A stretch of 64,000 bases of DNA. It comes from Anseranas semipalmata. Its lineage: Eukaryota; Chordata; Aves; Anseriformes; Anseranatidae. Position 1 is the first letter of the stretch. Each line of letters opens with the position of its first letter. A program made the position numbers and the translations under genes. Of this stretch, positions 48,851-60,445 are shown piece after piece. The notes under the pieces are model-generated. The model was not told where the DNA came from, did not search any database, and was given only the letters and a program-made list of their open reading frames with translations. The stretch spans positions 1,155,978 to 1,219,977 of the forward strand of contig VXAA01003176.1 of NCBI GenBank assembly GCA_013399115.1, read 5' to 3'.

Positions 48851-49789
48851 TTTTTACTGCATATAATGTGCTAAGTGTAAATTGGACATCTTCCTTTATT
48901 CCAGATAAGAATTTCCTCTATTTTAAATATGGTTGCAGCAAAGAAAAAAATAAGAATAGATACAGGACTTGCTTCTCCAGTAGAAAAAGGCTTCGTAAAC
49001 CAATAGCAGTACTTTAGCTTATTGAGAAGCTAGGCAGAATGTTTCTGCCAGCTATGCTGGTGTAAGGGATTCAGCAGCAGTGTGTGGCCAAGGAACATAA
49101 GGAAGAGTGACCTTGGTATCCTTAAATCTCATCTTTCTTCTTCTTTGTTTTGATGAAGCTATGCTAATTTGGGAAATTTATATTATTGTGATCTAAATGA
49201 GAAATAATATACTAGCATAACCTACATAACAAAAATAAGTACTTTTTGAAGTTGTTCAAATTATTTTAAATTCAGTTTTGACCATTTGTCTTAGTACTTG
49301 TACCCCAAAGAAACAAATAATGAATGTGGTTATATTTTAAAAGACAATTTAAACTCAGATTTGATACCTACTCTCTTTGCTCTACTTGGTCTCATCTGTC
49401 TTTTTTTTTTTTTTCCTTTTTTTTTCTTTCTCTTTTCTGTTATGCTGATGTTTTTTCTGCTCTAATAACGTGACTGAGGCTATTTCTGCTGGCTGCTGCC
49501 TAAACAGCTTTTTATAGAATTTACTTCTCGGTCAAACATTCTGTATTTTTTTGATTNACTCCCAAAATATAACTATTATTGTTTTACATTTTTAGATATA
49601 TTTTAAAATAATGTATTAATGATATGTGTAAATATGTAGAATATATAGAATCACACCCATATATCTAACGTTAATTTAAGTGAGAAATTAAATAATATTT
49701 TTCTTTTACCTTGCAGAGCAGAGAGTTTGTTAGTTCTTACAGTTTGCGTAACAGAGAAACAGAATAGATCTTTTTTTGACATCAGGGAC
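47281..49789. other. Intergenic region, no gene recognised
   Basis: Includes the TA microsatellite at 48821-48846, T tracts near 49402-49428 and an ambiguous base at 49557. No recognisable gene. Confidence 0.7.
48821..48846. repeat. (TA)13 microsatellite
   Basis: Uninterrupted TA dinucleotide run. It produces an Ile-Tyr stretch in an open frame at 48691-49017, which is not a gene. Confidence 0.95.
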
Positions 49790-51046
49790 ATTGTATATTA
49801 TTCCAGAAGGACACAAAAAGATAAAGTTAGTGCCTATCTTTAAAGGGACTGAAAAGGAATTACTATTGATGAGTCAGCTTTGCTTCAATGCATGGAAAAA
49901 TACTGGAACTGAAAATCAAGCCAACTATTTGTGAGTAGTAGAAAAAAGCAGAGTTAAAAAAAAAAAAAAAAAGAGAGAGAAGTTGTAGTCAAATATATAT
50001 TAAATCTATTCATTTTCCACCCAGTACTGGGTAATACCCCTCATTGGTAGAGAAAAGGTATTACATATTGTTACATTTCTAGAGCTGTGGATATTGTCAT
50101 AAGCAAAGGAAATATAGACTCAAGGTACAATACAGACACAAGATGCATCACTACAAAATGGAGTCAAACTCTAAGACTATACTCAGTGATTCTCAGTGGT
50201 CTGCTGTCAACTATTTTGATTAGCTAGTTGGATAGCAGTTTAGAGACTGTACTCTCTAAATTATATTTGTAGATGCTATTCTCCTGAGAGTGTCAGTAAC
50301 CATTTTCAAGCATGGGTTGGACTTTGAGATAAGCATTAGAGCTGGACATCATGGTATTGCTTCTCACTCCCTTGACATGCTTCAGCAGCAAGTGCATCTC
50401 CACTGAAGTGGGAGAGATCTTCAGTATAGGACCACCATCTTTTGCGAGGGTTCGATTAGGCTGATACTGATCACAAATGAACCTGGTTCACAGATAAGGT
50501 CACGTTAAAAGTGGTCACTGGGAAATGCTGTAGGTGTGACAGGGTAGACAACAGTTTCTGCTGAGAGGTGCGAGATCCTTGGAGCTGGCTTGCGGTGTCA
50601 GCCTTGGGGCACCATGTTCAGGAAGGACGGGCTTTTTAAGATGGTCATTGGGTGAGCAGCCAAAATGATCAGAACCTGTAAAACTGTGAAAGGACTGGGC
50701 TGGTTAAGTCATTATTTAGTCTAGAGGGGACAAGACGGAAGCATGTTGTCTTCAGACATACAAAATGTTTCTCCTAAAATGGTATATTCTGGGTAAAGCA
50801 AGAAGCAATGGAGGAACTGCTGCATGATAGGTTTCTGTTAGATTTTAGCAAAATATGATGGCTAATTATGAGGTTAAATAAGCATTGGGATAGATTGTTG
50901 CAAAAGGATCTCATTACTAAGGGCTTTAACAGTGAAGTTAGAGAAATCTGTCAGAAATAGCTGACATGCAGTTTGATCCTGCCTTGGTGGAGGTAGATAG
51001 CTTAATGAATGACCTTTTTATTTCCCTTCCAGCTTTATTTTTTAAG
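49790..51046 (+). mobile_element. Degraded CR1 LINE, ORF2 part to 3' end
   Basis: An old, non-functional CR1 retrotransposon in + orientation. Its reverse transcriptase part is recognisable at 49800-49925: words corresponding to the CR1 ORF2 motifs before and after the 'pro-ile-phe-lys' and 'pro-val-ser-leu' block, then CATGGAAAAATACTGGAACTG. Further along, TAGAGACTGTACTCTCTAAA and TTTGTAGATGCTA (about 50241-50277), GGGGCACCATGTTCAGGAA (about 50606), TTTAGTCTAGAGGGGACAAG (about 50716) and GCATTGGGATAGATTG (about 50883) occur in the expected order. The 3' end shows TCTGTCAGAAATAGCTGACA (about 50949), TTTGATCCTGCCTTGG and TTTCCCTTCCAGCTTTA (about 51020), matching the CR1 3' tail. The frame is broken throughout and many indels are present. 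The left edge is approximate. Confidence 0.75.
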
Positions 51047-52603
51047 TTTTTTTTGATCAGAAGAAAAGATTCCAGAGCAAAAAAGAAGCTTGTATTTCAA
51101 TCCTGCTGCTCACTCAGATTTTGGATATGGAGAGTGTTCTGAAGAGCTGACAATGGTATTTTGAAAATAGGCACATGTGGAGTTTGACAAGATATAAGAA
51201 AGTTTTAAAGATGGGCCCATGCAACCTTTAGAGGACCTCTCTCTCCTTTTCTGTAGTATGCTAGCAATTAGGGTGACTCTTCCTCTCTGTAATGCCACAA
51301 TGTTGTTTGATTTATGGATAGGCTGATGTTTTTCTCTTTCAAAGATTTTTCTTTCTTCATCTATAAAAAACTGCTCTCTTGGAGGCTTTTGATTAACATG
51401 GAACAAAGAAACATTATTTCACTGTGAGAATATTTTTGTGGTACTAGAAATATTCTCAAGGGTGTGAATTTTATGGGGATTGTTTAGCAGCACAGATTCC
51501 ACCTAGTTTCCCACATTTGCTTTATAATTTGAAGTCTGAGTTTAAAATTCAAGTATTACCACTCAGTTTTCCCTAGTAAAACCCTATTAAAACCATATTT
51601 CTGAAACAAAAATCACAGTATGACCAAAACAGTTGGAATGTTCTCACTAAGGCGTATCTGTGATACTCGATAGCTATTGGCATTTTAGATTTATGAAAAG
51701 CTGGCGTGAGACTTTCACAAAACAGAGCTTTTGATTTATTATTAATAACAAGCAGAAGCATGCATTGAAAAACAAATTGCACAATGTGATAAGCTAATGA
51801 GTATTTTAAAAAATGAGTATTTTTACTCTAATTTCCTGTACCAAAAGTGATTGTGCAAGTGCATAATAACTTAATTTGCCCATAAGTAGTCAGAAAAATG
51901 ACCCCTCTCAGAGTACAAAATTATTTTTTGCTTTGATTTCAATTTTTTTTTTTAATGTTTACAGGATGAATAAACATGAAACTGCCTTTGAACATGTAAC
52001 AGGAATTGGTTTTGTTAGATGCTGTAATCCACACTCAGAAGGCCATTGATTCATTTATGTGATCTTTAAATTGGCATTTTTTTTTTCCAGATATGGGTAG
52101 CTCATTACTGCTTAATTGTTTACAGAACTACCAGGAGAACTACTGAAATTAATTCAGTTGTTCAAGACAGCTTACCAGCTCCTGCCTGAATATTGACAAT
52201 CATCCAATTTCCCATTCATAGGAGTTTCCTTTCTATTTTTCACTGGTATTTAGTTCTACTAAATATCTACCTGATTTGTCATTGAGATTTATCTAAAAAA
52301 AATGACCAATACTATTTTAATCATTTTTTCACTTATTTTTTGAGTACATCTTTGGTTAGGATGAAAAGGTGGAGCACGTTATAACATATTTGTAATAGTC
52401 TATTTCTGTACATGGCAATACATTATTATTGGGACAGTGGGTAGGGGAGGAATAGTGTGATGAAGAAAACAGTTTATTAAATATATGTCAGTCCACTTGT
52501 TTTAGGAAGAACAGTTTGGAAGACCAAAGTACTCCTAGGTTTCTGTTTTTGCAGTGCTACTGGCTGATGTTGACCTAGTTTCTATAACCAGATTTATCAA
52601 AGT

Positions 52604-52607
<4 letters not shown>

Positions 52608-52648
<41 letters not shown>
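52608..52648 (-). repeat. 41-base poly-T tract, possible retrocopy tail
   Basis: The longest homopolymer in the window. On the minus strand it is a poly(A) directly preceded by TCTCCCTCAATAAA, so it could be the tail of a retrocopy whose body lies at 52649 and above. No source transcript was recognised, and simple homopolymer expansion is equally possible. Confidence 0.6.
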
Positions 52649-52650
<2 letters not shown>

Positions 52651-53526
52651 TGAGGGAGAAAATATATGTGATCCAATGCAATTCTGTCCAAGCACCAGGG
52701 GCCCAAAACAAATTTTATTGAATATATAAAACAGATTCCATTGATGAAAGGATGTATGTGAAATTCTGAGCCAATATATATATAAAAAGTCCTCAGCAGG
52801 TTTAAGTTCTGTAAGTCATGTGGATAATAGAACTGGATTATATTTTCAAAATATCTTGTTTATTAGAGCATGGTATTTAAGATATTTAAGATTAGTGATA
52901 GCAAAGTATAATACTATCAATGCATATTTTGTGGCAAAGAAATGAACCATCAGGAAAATTGTTGATTTTGTAATTAATAAAAGTTACTGCAGATTTGAAG
53001 TTATGTTCAAACCTGTACTGTTTTCTGCAGGAAGTCTTACTTGCTTTCTTTCCGGGAAATTGTCCACCCTTCATCCCAAGGAATAGTCCTTCCATTTCCT
53101 TACCACCGGTCTGCAGTGGCATGTGCTCTCATTCTTTTGTTATGTTTCTGATCTAACTTTAGATTAATAGTGGGAACTATGGTGAAGTTGTTTACATCAA
53201 TGACGCAGCTCCCTTTGACATCAGCAAATCTGTATTCCGTTATCCTTATATCTGTGTTTCAGGCGTTGTATGGTAGTCTCAAGTAGGTTTGTGCTTGTTA
53301 ACTCTGGAACTATAAGTTTAAAGTGTTGAAGAAGTGCTTATCAAAGACAAATTTGTAAAAAATAGGACTATATGGAAAAAAAAACATATGAAAAAAGTAG
53401 GACTAAACATAAAATTAGGACTACAGTCCTACAGGACTACCTTTTTAAAACTGTTAATCTAATTTGGCTTTCTATGCTTGCACCTACAAAATAGGTAAAA
53501 GACTGCATAAGTGCTCATTCTGCGTC

Positions 53527-53583
53527 TAGTCCAAAACCATTTCAGTCAATGACATGCACTTACTGAGGTCAGTGGGCTTTCAC
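53527..53583. repeat. Ancient amniote repeat fragment (unclassified)
   Basis: TTTCAGTCAATGACATGCAC followed by TTACTGAGGTCAGTGGGCTTTC resembles the GAAGTCAATGG and TTGACTTCAGTGGGCTTTGG words of a common bird/reptile repeat. Confidence 0.45.
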
Positions 53584-54350
53584 TCACTCCCTTCCGCATG
53601 CCTATGGGGTTGAGATACGTAAAAGAGATGAATATATAGGTTTAATGGGCAATCAGATTAGAATTTTTTTTGCCTTCTGTGGTTATTATCCAGCTATGCA
53701 TTTCTCACTTAGCCCCAGAGTCCATACTAAAGCAGTCTTTACATCTCTAAAATCCTTGTGGAAGTAGCATGAAAGATGCAGAGCTACCTTTTCCAAGTGT
53801 TCCAGCAAAATGCTTAAATCAGGTAAAGCTGCACAATATTGCCTAACAATTTTGAAGCACATCTAAAAATCTATGTGTGAATTTATTGATTTGCATGACA
53901 GCAGTCAAGGCCATTTACCATAAAGTGGACAGGAAAGTTGCATTTGATTTTAAAAAGAACGCTGACTCTTCAAGGAAGCAGGTGAAGAAGTACATTCAAC
54001 TGCATAGGATATGTTTAGTAAGCACTCCTGAAAGTTAAATAAACAGTCAGAGCAATCATAAACATCTAGTTTTTACTAGTTTTCAAAATCTGATATCCCT
54101 GATGTTTGGGAAAAATATACAAAGAATATTTTTGTCAAAATCTTGTGTCTGTTTTAATAGGCTTAAGATTGCATATATCTTTTGCATGATAGGCCCTTAA
54201 CATAAAGTGCTGAGCATGCTGCCCTTCATCTACCAAAACTCTGAATATCTTGCTTAACTTTGAAGAAATCAACTTGCCATTTATGATAGGGCTGAGAATT
54301 TCCTGACAGCTCATCTGTCTGCCAATAAGAGAATTTCACCTTCCTAATAT

Positions 54351-54406
54351 GGGCCTGATTATGCACTCGTGATCAAATAAATGCTTGTGATGACACTGAT
54401 GTAACT
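54351..54406. repeat. Ancient amniote repeat fragment (unclassified)
   Basis: GGGCCTGATTATGCACTCGT followed by ATAAATGCTTGTGATGACACTGATGTAAC split over the segment resembles GGGCCTGATTCTGCACTC and ACACCAGTGTAAC words of the same repeat group. Confidence 0.4.
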
Positions 54407-55614
54407 TTTTAAAGATAAAACTGTGATAGAACTACTGGTGAATATTTATTATGGTAATTTGTCTTTCAAAACTTGGTATCTGTAGTCACATGAATCAGTT
54501 ATTTCTCCACAGAATGACCTGGTCTGTCCCAAACTCCACTGAGTTTTTTGAGAAGCTTTAGGCTTGCCTCTCTCTCATATTTCTTCATTTTCTATCTTGG
54601 AAATAAATGGTCTTAAACAGGTCTTTACTGTTTCTGTGCTGGTAGAAAAGGAATATTGTGGAGAGCAGGGAACATCTCAAGGTATTTTGGAACCTACCTT
54701 TTAGACTCACTCCATCCTGGGTGAGGAATGTCTTGATGTTAACTACTTGTGTGGAAATTACAGTAATCCAGTATAAGATAAAATACAAAGAAGCACACAT
54801 TATCCTTTCATACATACTAAACAATTTTTTAGAAATTTTATTCAGACAGGTAAATAAGTGAAAGAAAACCCCACCGTTGCAATCTGCTTAGTGACAGATC
54901 AAACCTAAAGGTTGCCTCATATACTCTTTCTCTTACCCATGATAGCCATGGGCTCTCTGTTAGAGGCTTTTGAGGCTTTGGGGTAGGGATTCTCTCACTC
55001 TCTGGCTGTCTTCTGTGGAACCATCCCACTCCCTGTGAAATGCACTTGGTTTTATAGCCATATTCCTTCTTGGAGTCCATTCCAATCCGGATTTTCCCTC
55101 TTATTTTTTTTTTTCTAAATTTTCAGTGGAAGGTTTTGATGTGCCTCCCATTAAATTACAAAGAGCCTCCCCTCCCTTGGGATGCACAAGTCCTGTCTGC
55201 AGACCAGTCTTCATCCTATGTATTTGACTAGCTTGCAGGCAACTCCATGATTGGAAGGAAGGCCTCATTTTCCTGTTAGTGGCTGAGGGTGTCCTCTCCT
55301 TCAAGGAATAACTGGTGTGAGAGGCTCTGGTTGGTTACCAGAACCATTCAGATGGGGCTTTTGATTTGCTGTCATCTCAGTTGTGGTTACAGTTGTTTGT
55401 GTGGATGCGTTATAAAATGTATCCCCAAAATATTTCAGGGTAAGAGTAAACTCTTCCAAGTGTTCTTATTCAACAGTATTATTTCTTTATAATGTGTGTG
55501 TGTTTGTATTTCAGTGCTAAGTGTCTCAGTCTTCTGAGACTTGTAATTGATTGTCTATAGACTGTGAGAAATGCTTCATATATGCATCCAGATGAGATTA
55601 ATGCACGTGCACCA

Positions 55615-55742
55615 CAACAGGCTGTTGACTGCTGTTGACTGAGCCTGGACATATTAGTAATTGAACACTTCTGGATGATAACATATGTAAAGTGACCACA
55701 GTGAACACTACATGTGAACACACAGTGAACACAAGTGAACAC
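55615..55742. repeat. Short tandem words: GCTGTTGACT x2 and GTGAACAC x4
   Basis: GCTGTTGACT occurs twice in tandem at 55621-55640, forming a CAACAG/CTGTTG inverted pair with the bases before it. GTGAACAC occurs at 55701, 55714, 55725 and 55735. Confidence 0.85.
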
Positions 55743-55919
55743 TACATGGGAGAAAGATGAGAGCAAGGCTTCAAGAACATGGCAAGTAAATTGTAAGACT
55801 GGTTACCTCTGTGACGTATATCATAGTCCTTAATATATGACAGCACATACCAAATAAATGTGAATAAACTAGAAATGATACAGGTTCTCTCTTTTTTTTT
55901 TTTAGCATCAGTGGACTTT

Positions 55920-55925
<6 letters not shown>

Positions 55926-55964
<39 letters not shown>

Positions 55965-55970
55965 TATATA
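55926..55970. repeat. (AT)n microsatellite
   Basis: AT run 55926-55958, one C, then TA units to 55970 and an A run. It gives Tyr-Ile repeats in minus-strand frames at 55742-56108, which are not genes. Confidence 0.95.
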
Positions 55971-58930
55971 AAAAAAACATACAGCATGAAATGAAAATGC
56001 TGATAAGAAAGCCCAGATCAAATTGCTTTCAGAGCCTGGATAAGTTTTTGTTTGTTTGTTTTTTGTTTTTGTTTTCCTCTTTCTATTTTTTTTCTGGTAC
56101 ACCCACATATATATTTCTCTCCAGCTTCCAAATCTTGTACAGTCTCAGAATAACATCAAATCAATACACATCCAATACTTGCTTTTGCCTCAACTGAAAA
56201 GAGCTAATGGTGCTGACAGTCTTTGAAAAGCTTTCCAGTTGGCCCAATATGGAATAAATTACCCTGAAAAGGAAGTAGAACTTTTTTCCAGCTATGCTAT
56301 TATTGTAGTACATTCCATCAGCACTACCTTTAAGTGTTTAATAATACATTATAGCACAGAAAAAAATGCTAATGGAGGAATCTACCTTTATGATGGAAAA
56401 ACTGCTGCATACTTTGTTTCTCCTGTTTTTTTTTTTTTTTTTTTTAAGAGAAGCACTCCTCAAAGCAAGAATTGTGATTTTTGTATTACAGCTTCAAGCA
56501 CTGATTCTTTAAGAAGTAAATACATTTAATGCAAAATTCTTATGTAACTCAGGAAGTAATTTAGGAAGAAAAAGGACTATACCATTATGTTACACTTTCT
56601 AAACATAGGTGCTAACCATGACTTTATTTCAAGAGGGTTCTTAAGCACGTCTCACTTTAATTCTGTAAATCTATTGATGCTATTATGACTTCTTATGTAT
56701 TAGGATGCCACACATGTATACTAAGGGACGTGCTCTTGCCACAAAAGGGGAAAGGATTTAATCTTCTCTCTTATTTCTTTGTCCTTTCCTATCCTATCTC
56801 TTTGCAAATGTCCTCGCCTTTATATCCTCGTCAAAGATTTTACTTCATATTCTGTCCTTCCAGTACTAATTTATTCACTTATTTCTCCAGAGAGGTCACC
56901 ACACACATTTTGTGGATCAGAAGTATTTGATGCCATACCAGCTTAGGTAGTATCTCTTACCTCATCACTATCCCCAGCCCTCACTGTGTTTTTACCTCTT
57001 CAGCTGTGCCAACAAAATTGTTTGTAGAGTCGTGCAGTGAAACTCCTCAGGGTGAAAAAATATAAACAGGATTTCATAGAGATTGTTTAAAAAACTGTTT
57101 CAGGTTTTTTGTCCGGTTCATAGTGTGGTCCCAGATCTGGCTAGCTGTCACCACTGCAATGCAGTTCACTACATCACAGCAGTGGAAATAAATGGGCAGT
57201 CATGGAAGGGCCAGGGCTGGCATGGGGTAATGCTTAAGACGGTATTTCTGGCAGGGCTTCATACCTCAGACCAAAGCCTGAGGACAACACTGTTTTAAGT
57301 CTACTGGAAATGAAGGTAGCCTATTTCCAGATGTGAAGTTGAGAAGTCTGTGGGGTAATTGTAGCTGTTGTAGTTGAGGACTGCCTGACCTCTCCCATTT
57401 AGGAGAAAACTATTTGTGTAGCATTCAAAAATAAACAGGTTGTCTCTACACGCAATCATAAGTGGTTTAAAAAAATGATTAAATTCATAAGACTGTAGGC
57501 TATGAAAAATTGGTGTTTGCTTGTTTATAACATCTTTAAGCTTGTGCCTATAAACAGTTGAGATTCGTGCTGTTCTTATGAAACACTTTTTGAAATCCCA
57601 TGTGAATTCAAGCCTTGATACTGCGATGCCAAGGTACAGAATTGCCTTCAAAATCTGGGGGGGCTGCGAGAGATATTGTAGGTCTCATGTGAGGGTGACA
57701 CTATCATCTTATTCCCCAAACGAATGTTTCCTCCCAACTCAGTATCCAGAAGTTAGAATCCTGTGGCAAAGAGATGGTGTAGGTAGATAAGTCTGTGAAA
57801 ACAGCTGAAAAATGATTGTATTGATAAGTGATTATGAATGCATATGTGAATCTTTAAATATGAAATTTTTTCCTACTCTTTTTTTTTTTCCTGATTGTAC
57901 AGTGAGTCTAAGTGTTCATAACACTGTTCACCTATAGCTTTTGCTAATAATACTGTCTGCACCTAGGGATGATGGAAATTCTGTACTTGTAAATTTTCAG
58001 AGCATCTTTCAGAGTGAAACTCACCAGATAGTTATATAAAAATGTATTGTTTCTTGATCAGAAACTTTTCCCATCACAATTTACGTTTTTTTTTTTTTTT
58101 TAAATCTGAAATGAATTTTATTATTTGTATGTTACCAATGAAGAAATTATTTTCAAATTTTTGTTTAGTTTACATGTTACAAAAAGAAAACAATCAGGTC
58201 ATGGGATCAAGTATTTATTCTGGCAAAGTTTTAGCGAAGACCATTCCATGTATTTTTTAAATAAGAAAAATATTTTTATAGATTTGTTTTGTGTTTTTTA
58301 GTTGCTTTTGGCAGCAAGGATAGGCAAAGAGAAGATAGTCTACATGAAGCTGTTTGCTCTCAGATTTCACCATTTGTTCTAAAGTGATAGGTATACAGAT
58401 TGGGAGAGCAAAAGAATAGCAGGAAAAAAACAAAACAAAACAAAAGCAAACAACAACAACAAAAACCCAACCCAACTACACATAACCTAACAAGATTGTT
58501 TGAAGGGGCTGTAATGTAGATGATGGATTACTGTACAAAAAAAAGACCTATTATTCTTTGTCAGTTAGTGGGTGGCAAGAATTTAATTTCCAGTTATCTA
58601 GCACTGCTTTTGGTTTGCCCCAAGACCATAGCTATGTTTTACATTAGAATTCACCTGGGTAGTTGCACCCTATTAGCAAGGTAAAAAGGGAAATGAGAAA
58701 GAAAGAATGGGAGAAATAAAAAGCAGTGATGGTGGTTTAATACCAAGAATGGATGAGAGACTTCATGACCTTTACAGTGAAATTGGAATATAGCCAGGGA
58801 GATGAAGATGTTACTCCTTCCCTTTTCCCCTATTTGGGATGAGCATCCCCCCCTTTTTTTTTCCTTACAGTCTGAACTGTAATATCAAATGCAACCATTC
58901 CAACTTGTGGGTATGTTATTGATGGCTGTG

Positions 58931-59020
58931 ATACCACATGCTTCTTGATATCATGGTGGTATTTACCAATTCCTGGATATATCACCACATTCACCAATTC
59001 CTGAACATACTGCCACACTG
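58931..59020. repeat. Imperfect hairpin followed by 28-bp imperfect tandem pair
   Basis: ATACCACATG (58931-58940) pairs with CATGGTGGTAT (58952-58962) with one bulge. Then two 28-base units starting ACCAATTCCTG (58965-58992 and 58993-59020) match at about 21 of 28 positions. Confidence 0.65.
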
Positions 59021-60066
59021 AACAAGTTTCTCACATGCTAATCATAAAAGAAGCCCCATCAGATTTTCCAGTTGTAGCAAATCCCAGATGCAGGTCTCTT
59101 CATGTTAGGAAATTCTGGTTTGTTGCACAAACCTCCACAGAAATGCTGAATACATAAGTTGATTTTATTTCAAAGATATTATGCTATATGATATTATATA
59201 CTAATATATGACATCTTCCTACATTTCAAGTAATGAACACCTAAAACCTCAGACCAAGAGACATGTTAATAACTTTCCGACCATCTCTTTGGTATTTTGG
59301 TAAAAGGAGCTCACTATAGTCTTGAGAGTTTTTGATTGATTTGGCACACATCTAGCTAAAAAAAAATAAAATCCCTTCTTGCCTATGAAAACCAACTCTG
59401 GAAGTAATACTGATGAGGAATGAATGACTGGGATGGATGATATTAAGGGCAGAAGAAGGAGAGACATGGGAAATATTGAGGTATTTTGCTAGGATTTCCA
59501 TTGCTATATTATATGTTACCACATAGATAGAATCAACATGTTGGTCCAGAGCTCTGGTTCTGTGTCTGAGTTGCAGTTGATATTTAGTGTCTGTAAATAC
59601 TGTGACCCTAAAAACCGTGGGCACAGAGCAGACTTCCCAAGGTGCCTGACCCTCTTCCCTTGTAGAAGGGGGGTGGCTCCTCTAATGAGAAAGCTGTAAT
59701 TATCCAAGTGTTAGGGGGAGGAGACTGCTAGTTATAGACACACAGAGGTCCAAAGAACAGAAAAGTCTAACTCTGTAAAGTATCAAGTTTAAAATGATCA
59801 TGTTGAGGTGTTACAAGTTGGGATCTAAATTTTGTTTCTGCCAATGGCATCTGTATACTTTCTCCTGAAGAACAGAAATTTACTTCAGTGACCTAGCTCC
59901 CTCTCAATAGCAAACTATATCATGCCTCCTGCAGCACATTTCATTCCTTCCATCATTTTAATATTTCCAAAGCTTAGCATCTTGTTATAGATGATAAAAT
60001 TAAGGTCAGAGTGTTTACATAGCATTTGCTTTTCACTTATCCATTCTGCAATTTCCACAGTTCAAG

Positions 60067-60445
60067 ATAGAATCATAGAATCATAGAACGGCATGGGTTG
60101 AAAAGGACCTTAAAGATCATCTAGTTTCAACCCCCCTGCTCTGGGCAGGGTTGCCAACTACTAGAGCAGGCTGCCCAGCGCCACACCCAGCCTGGCCTTG
60201 AACGCCTCCAGGGATGGGGCATCCACAACCTCTCTGGGCAACCTGTTCCAGTGCCTCACCACCCTCTGAGTGAAAAAATTCCTCCTAATATCCAACCTAA
60301 ATCTCCCCTGTCTTAGTTTGTAACCATTCCCCCTTGTCCTATCACTATCAACGTGTGTAAACAGGCGTTCCCCCTCCTGTTTATACGCTCCCTTCAGGTA
60401 CTGGAAGGCCGCAATGAGGTCTCCCCGGAGCCTTCTCTTCTCCAA
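60067..60445 (-). mobile_element. CR1 LINE, 5'-truncated, young
   Basis: Non-LTR retrotransposon fragment on the minus strand. The 3' end is at the left: the plus strand shows ATAGAATCATAGAATCATAG, the reverse of the CR1 terminal ATTCTATG-type repeat, then the reverse of the CR1 3' UTR words GATGATCTTTAAGGTCC and TTTCAACCCATGCC. Going right, the ORF2 C-terminus is intact as an open frame (stop TAG at 60161-60163, frame up to 60445) with the CR1 tail words Gly-Asp-Leu-Ile-Ala, Phe-Gln-Tyr-Leu-Lys, Arg-His-Trp-Asn-Arg-Leu-Pro and Ser-Leu-Glu-Ala-Phe-Lys. Truncation near 60445 gives about 380 bp, the usual CR1 copy size. It has no promoter or complete protein and cannot move on its own. Confidence 0.96.

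Larger units (their letters stand above)
51047..60066. other. Intergenic region, no gene recognised
   Basis: Very AT-rich with a 41-base T tract (52608-52648), a TA microsatellite (55926-55970), a GTGAACAC cluster (55701-55742) and short ancient repeat pieces at 53527-53583 and 54351-54406. No gene recognised. Confidence 0.7.

Noticed and set aside
48691..49017. Frame with an Ile-Tyr run
   Set aside because: Product of the TA microsatellite.
60161..60445. 94-codon minus-strand frame as a host gene
   Set aside because: It is the CR1 ORF2 C-terminus with the CR1 3' tail directly after it.
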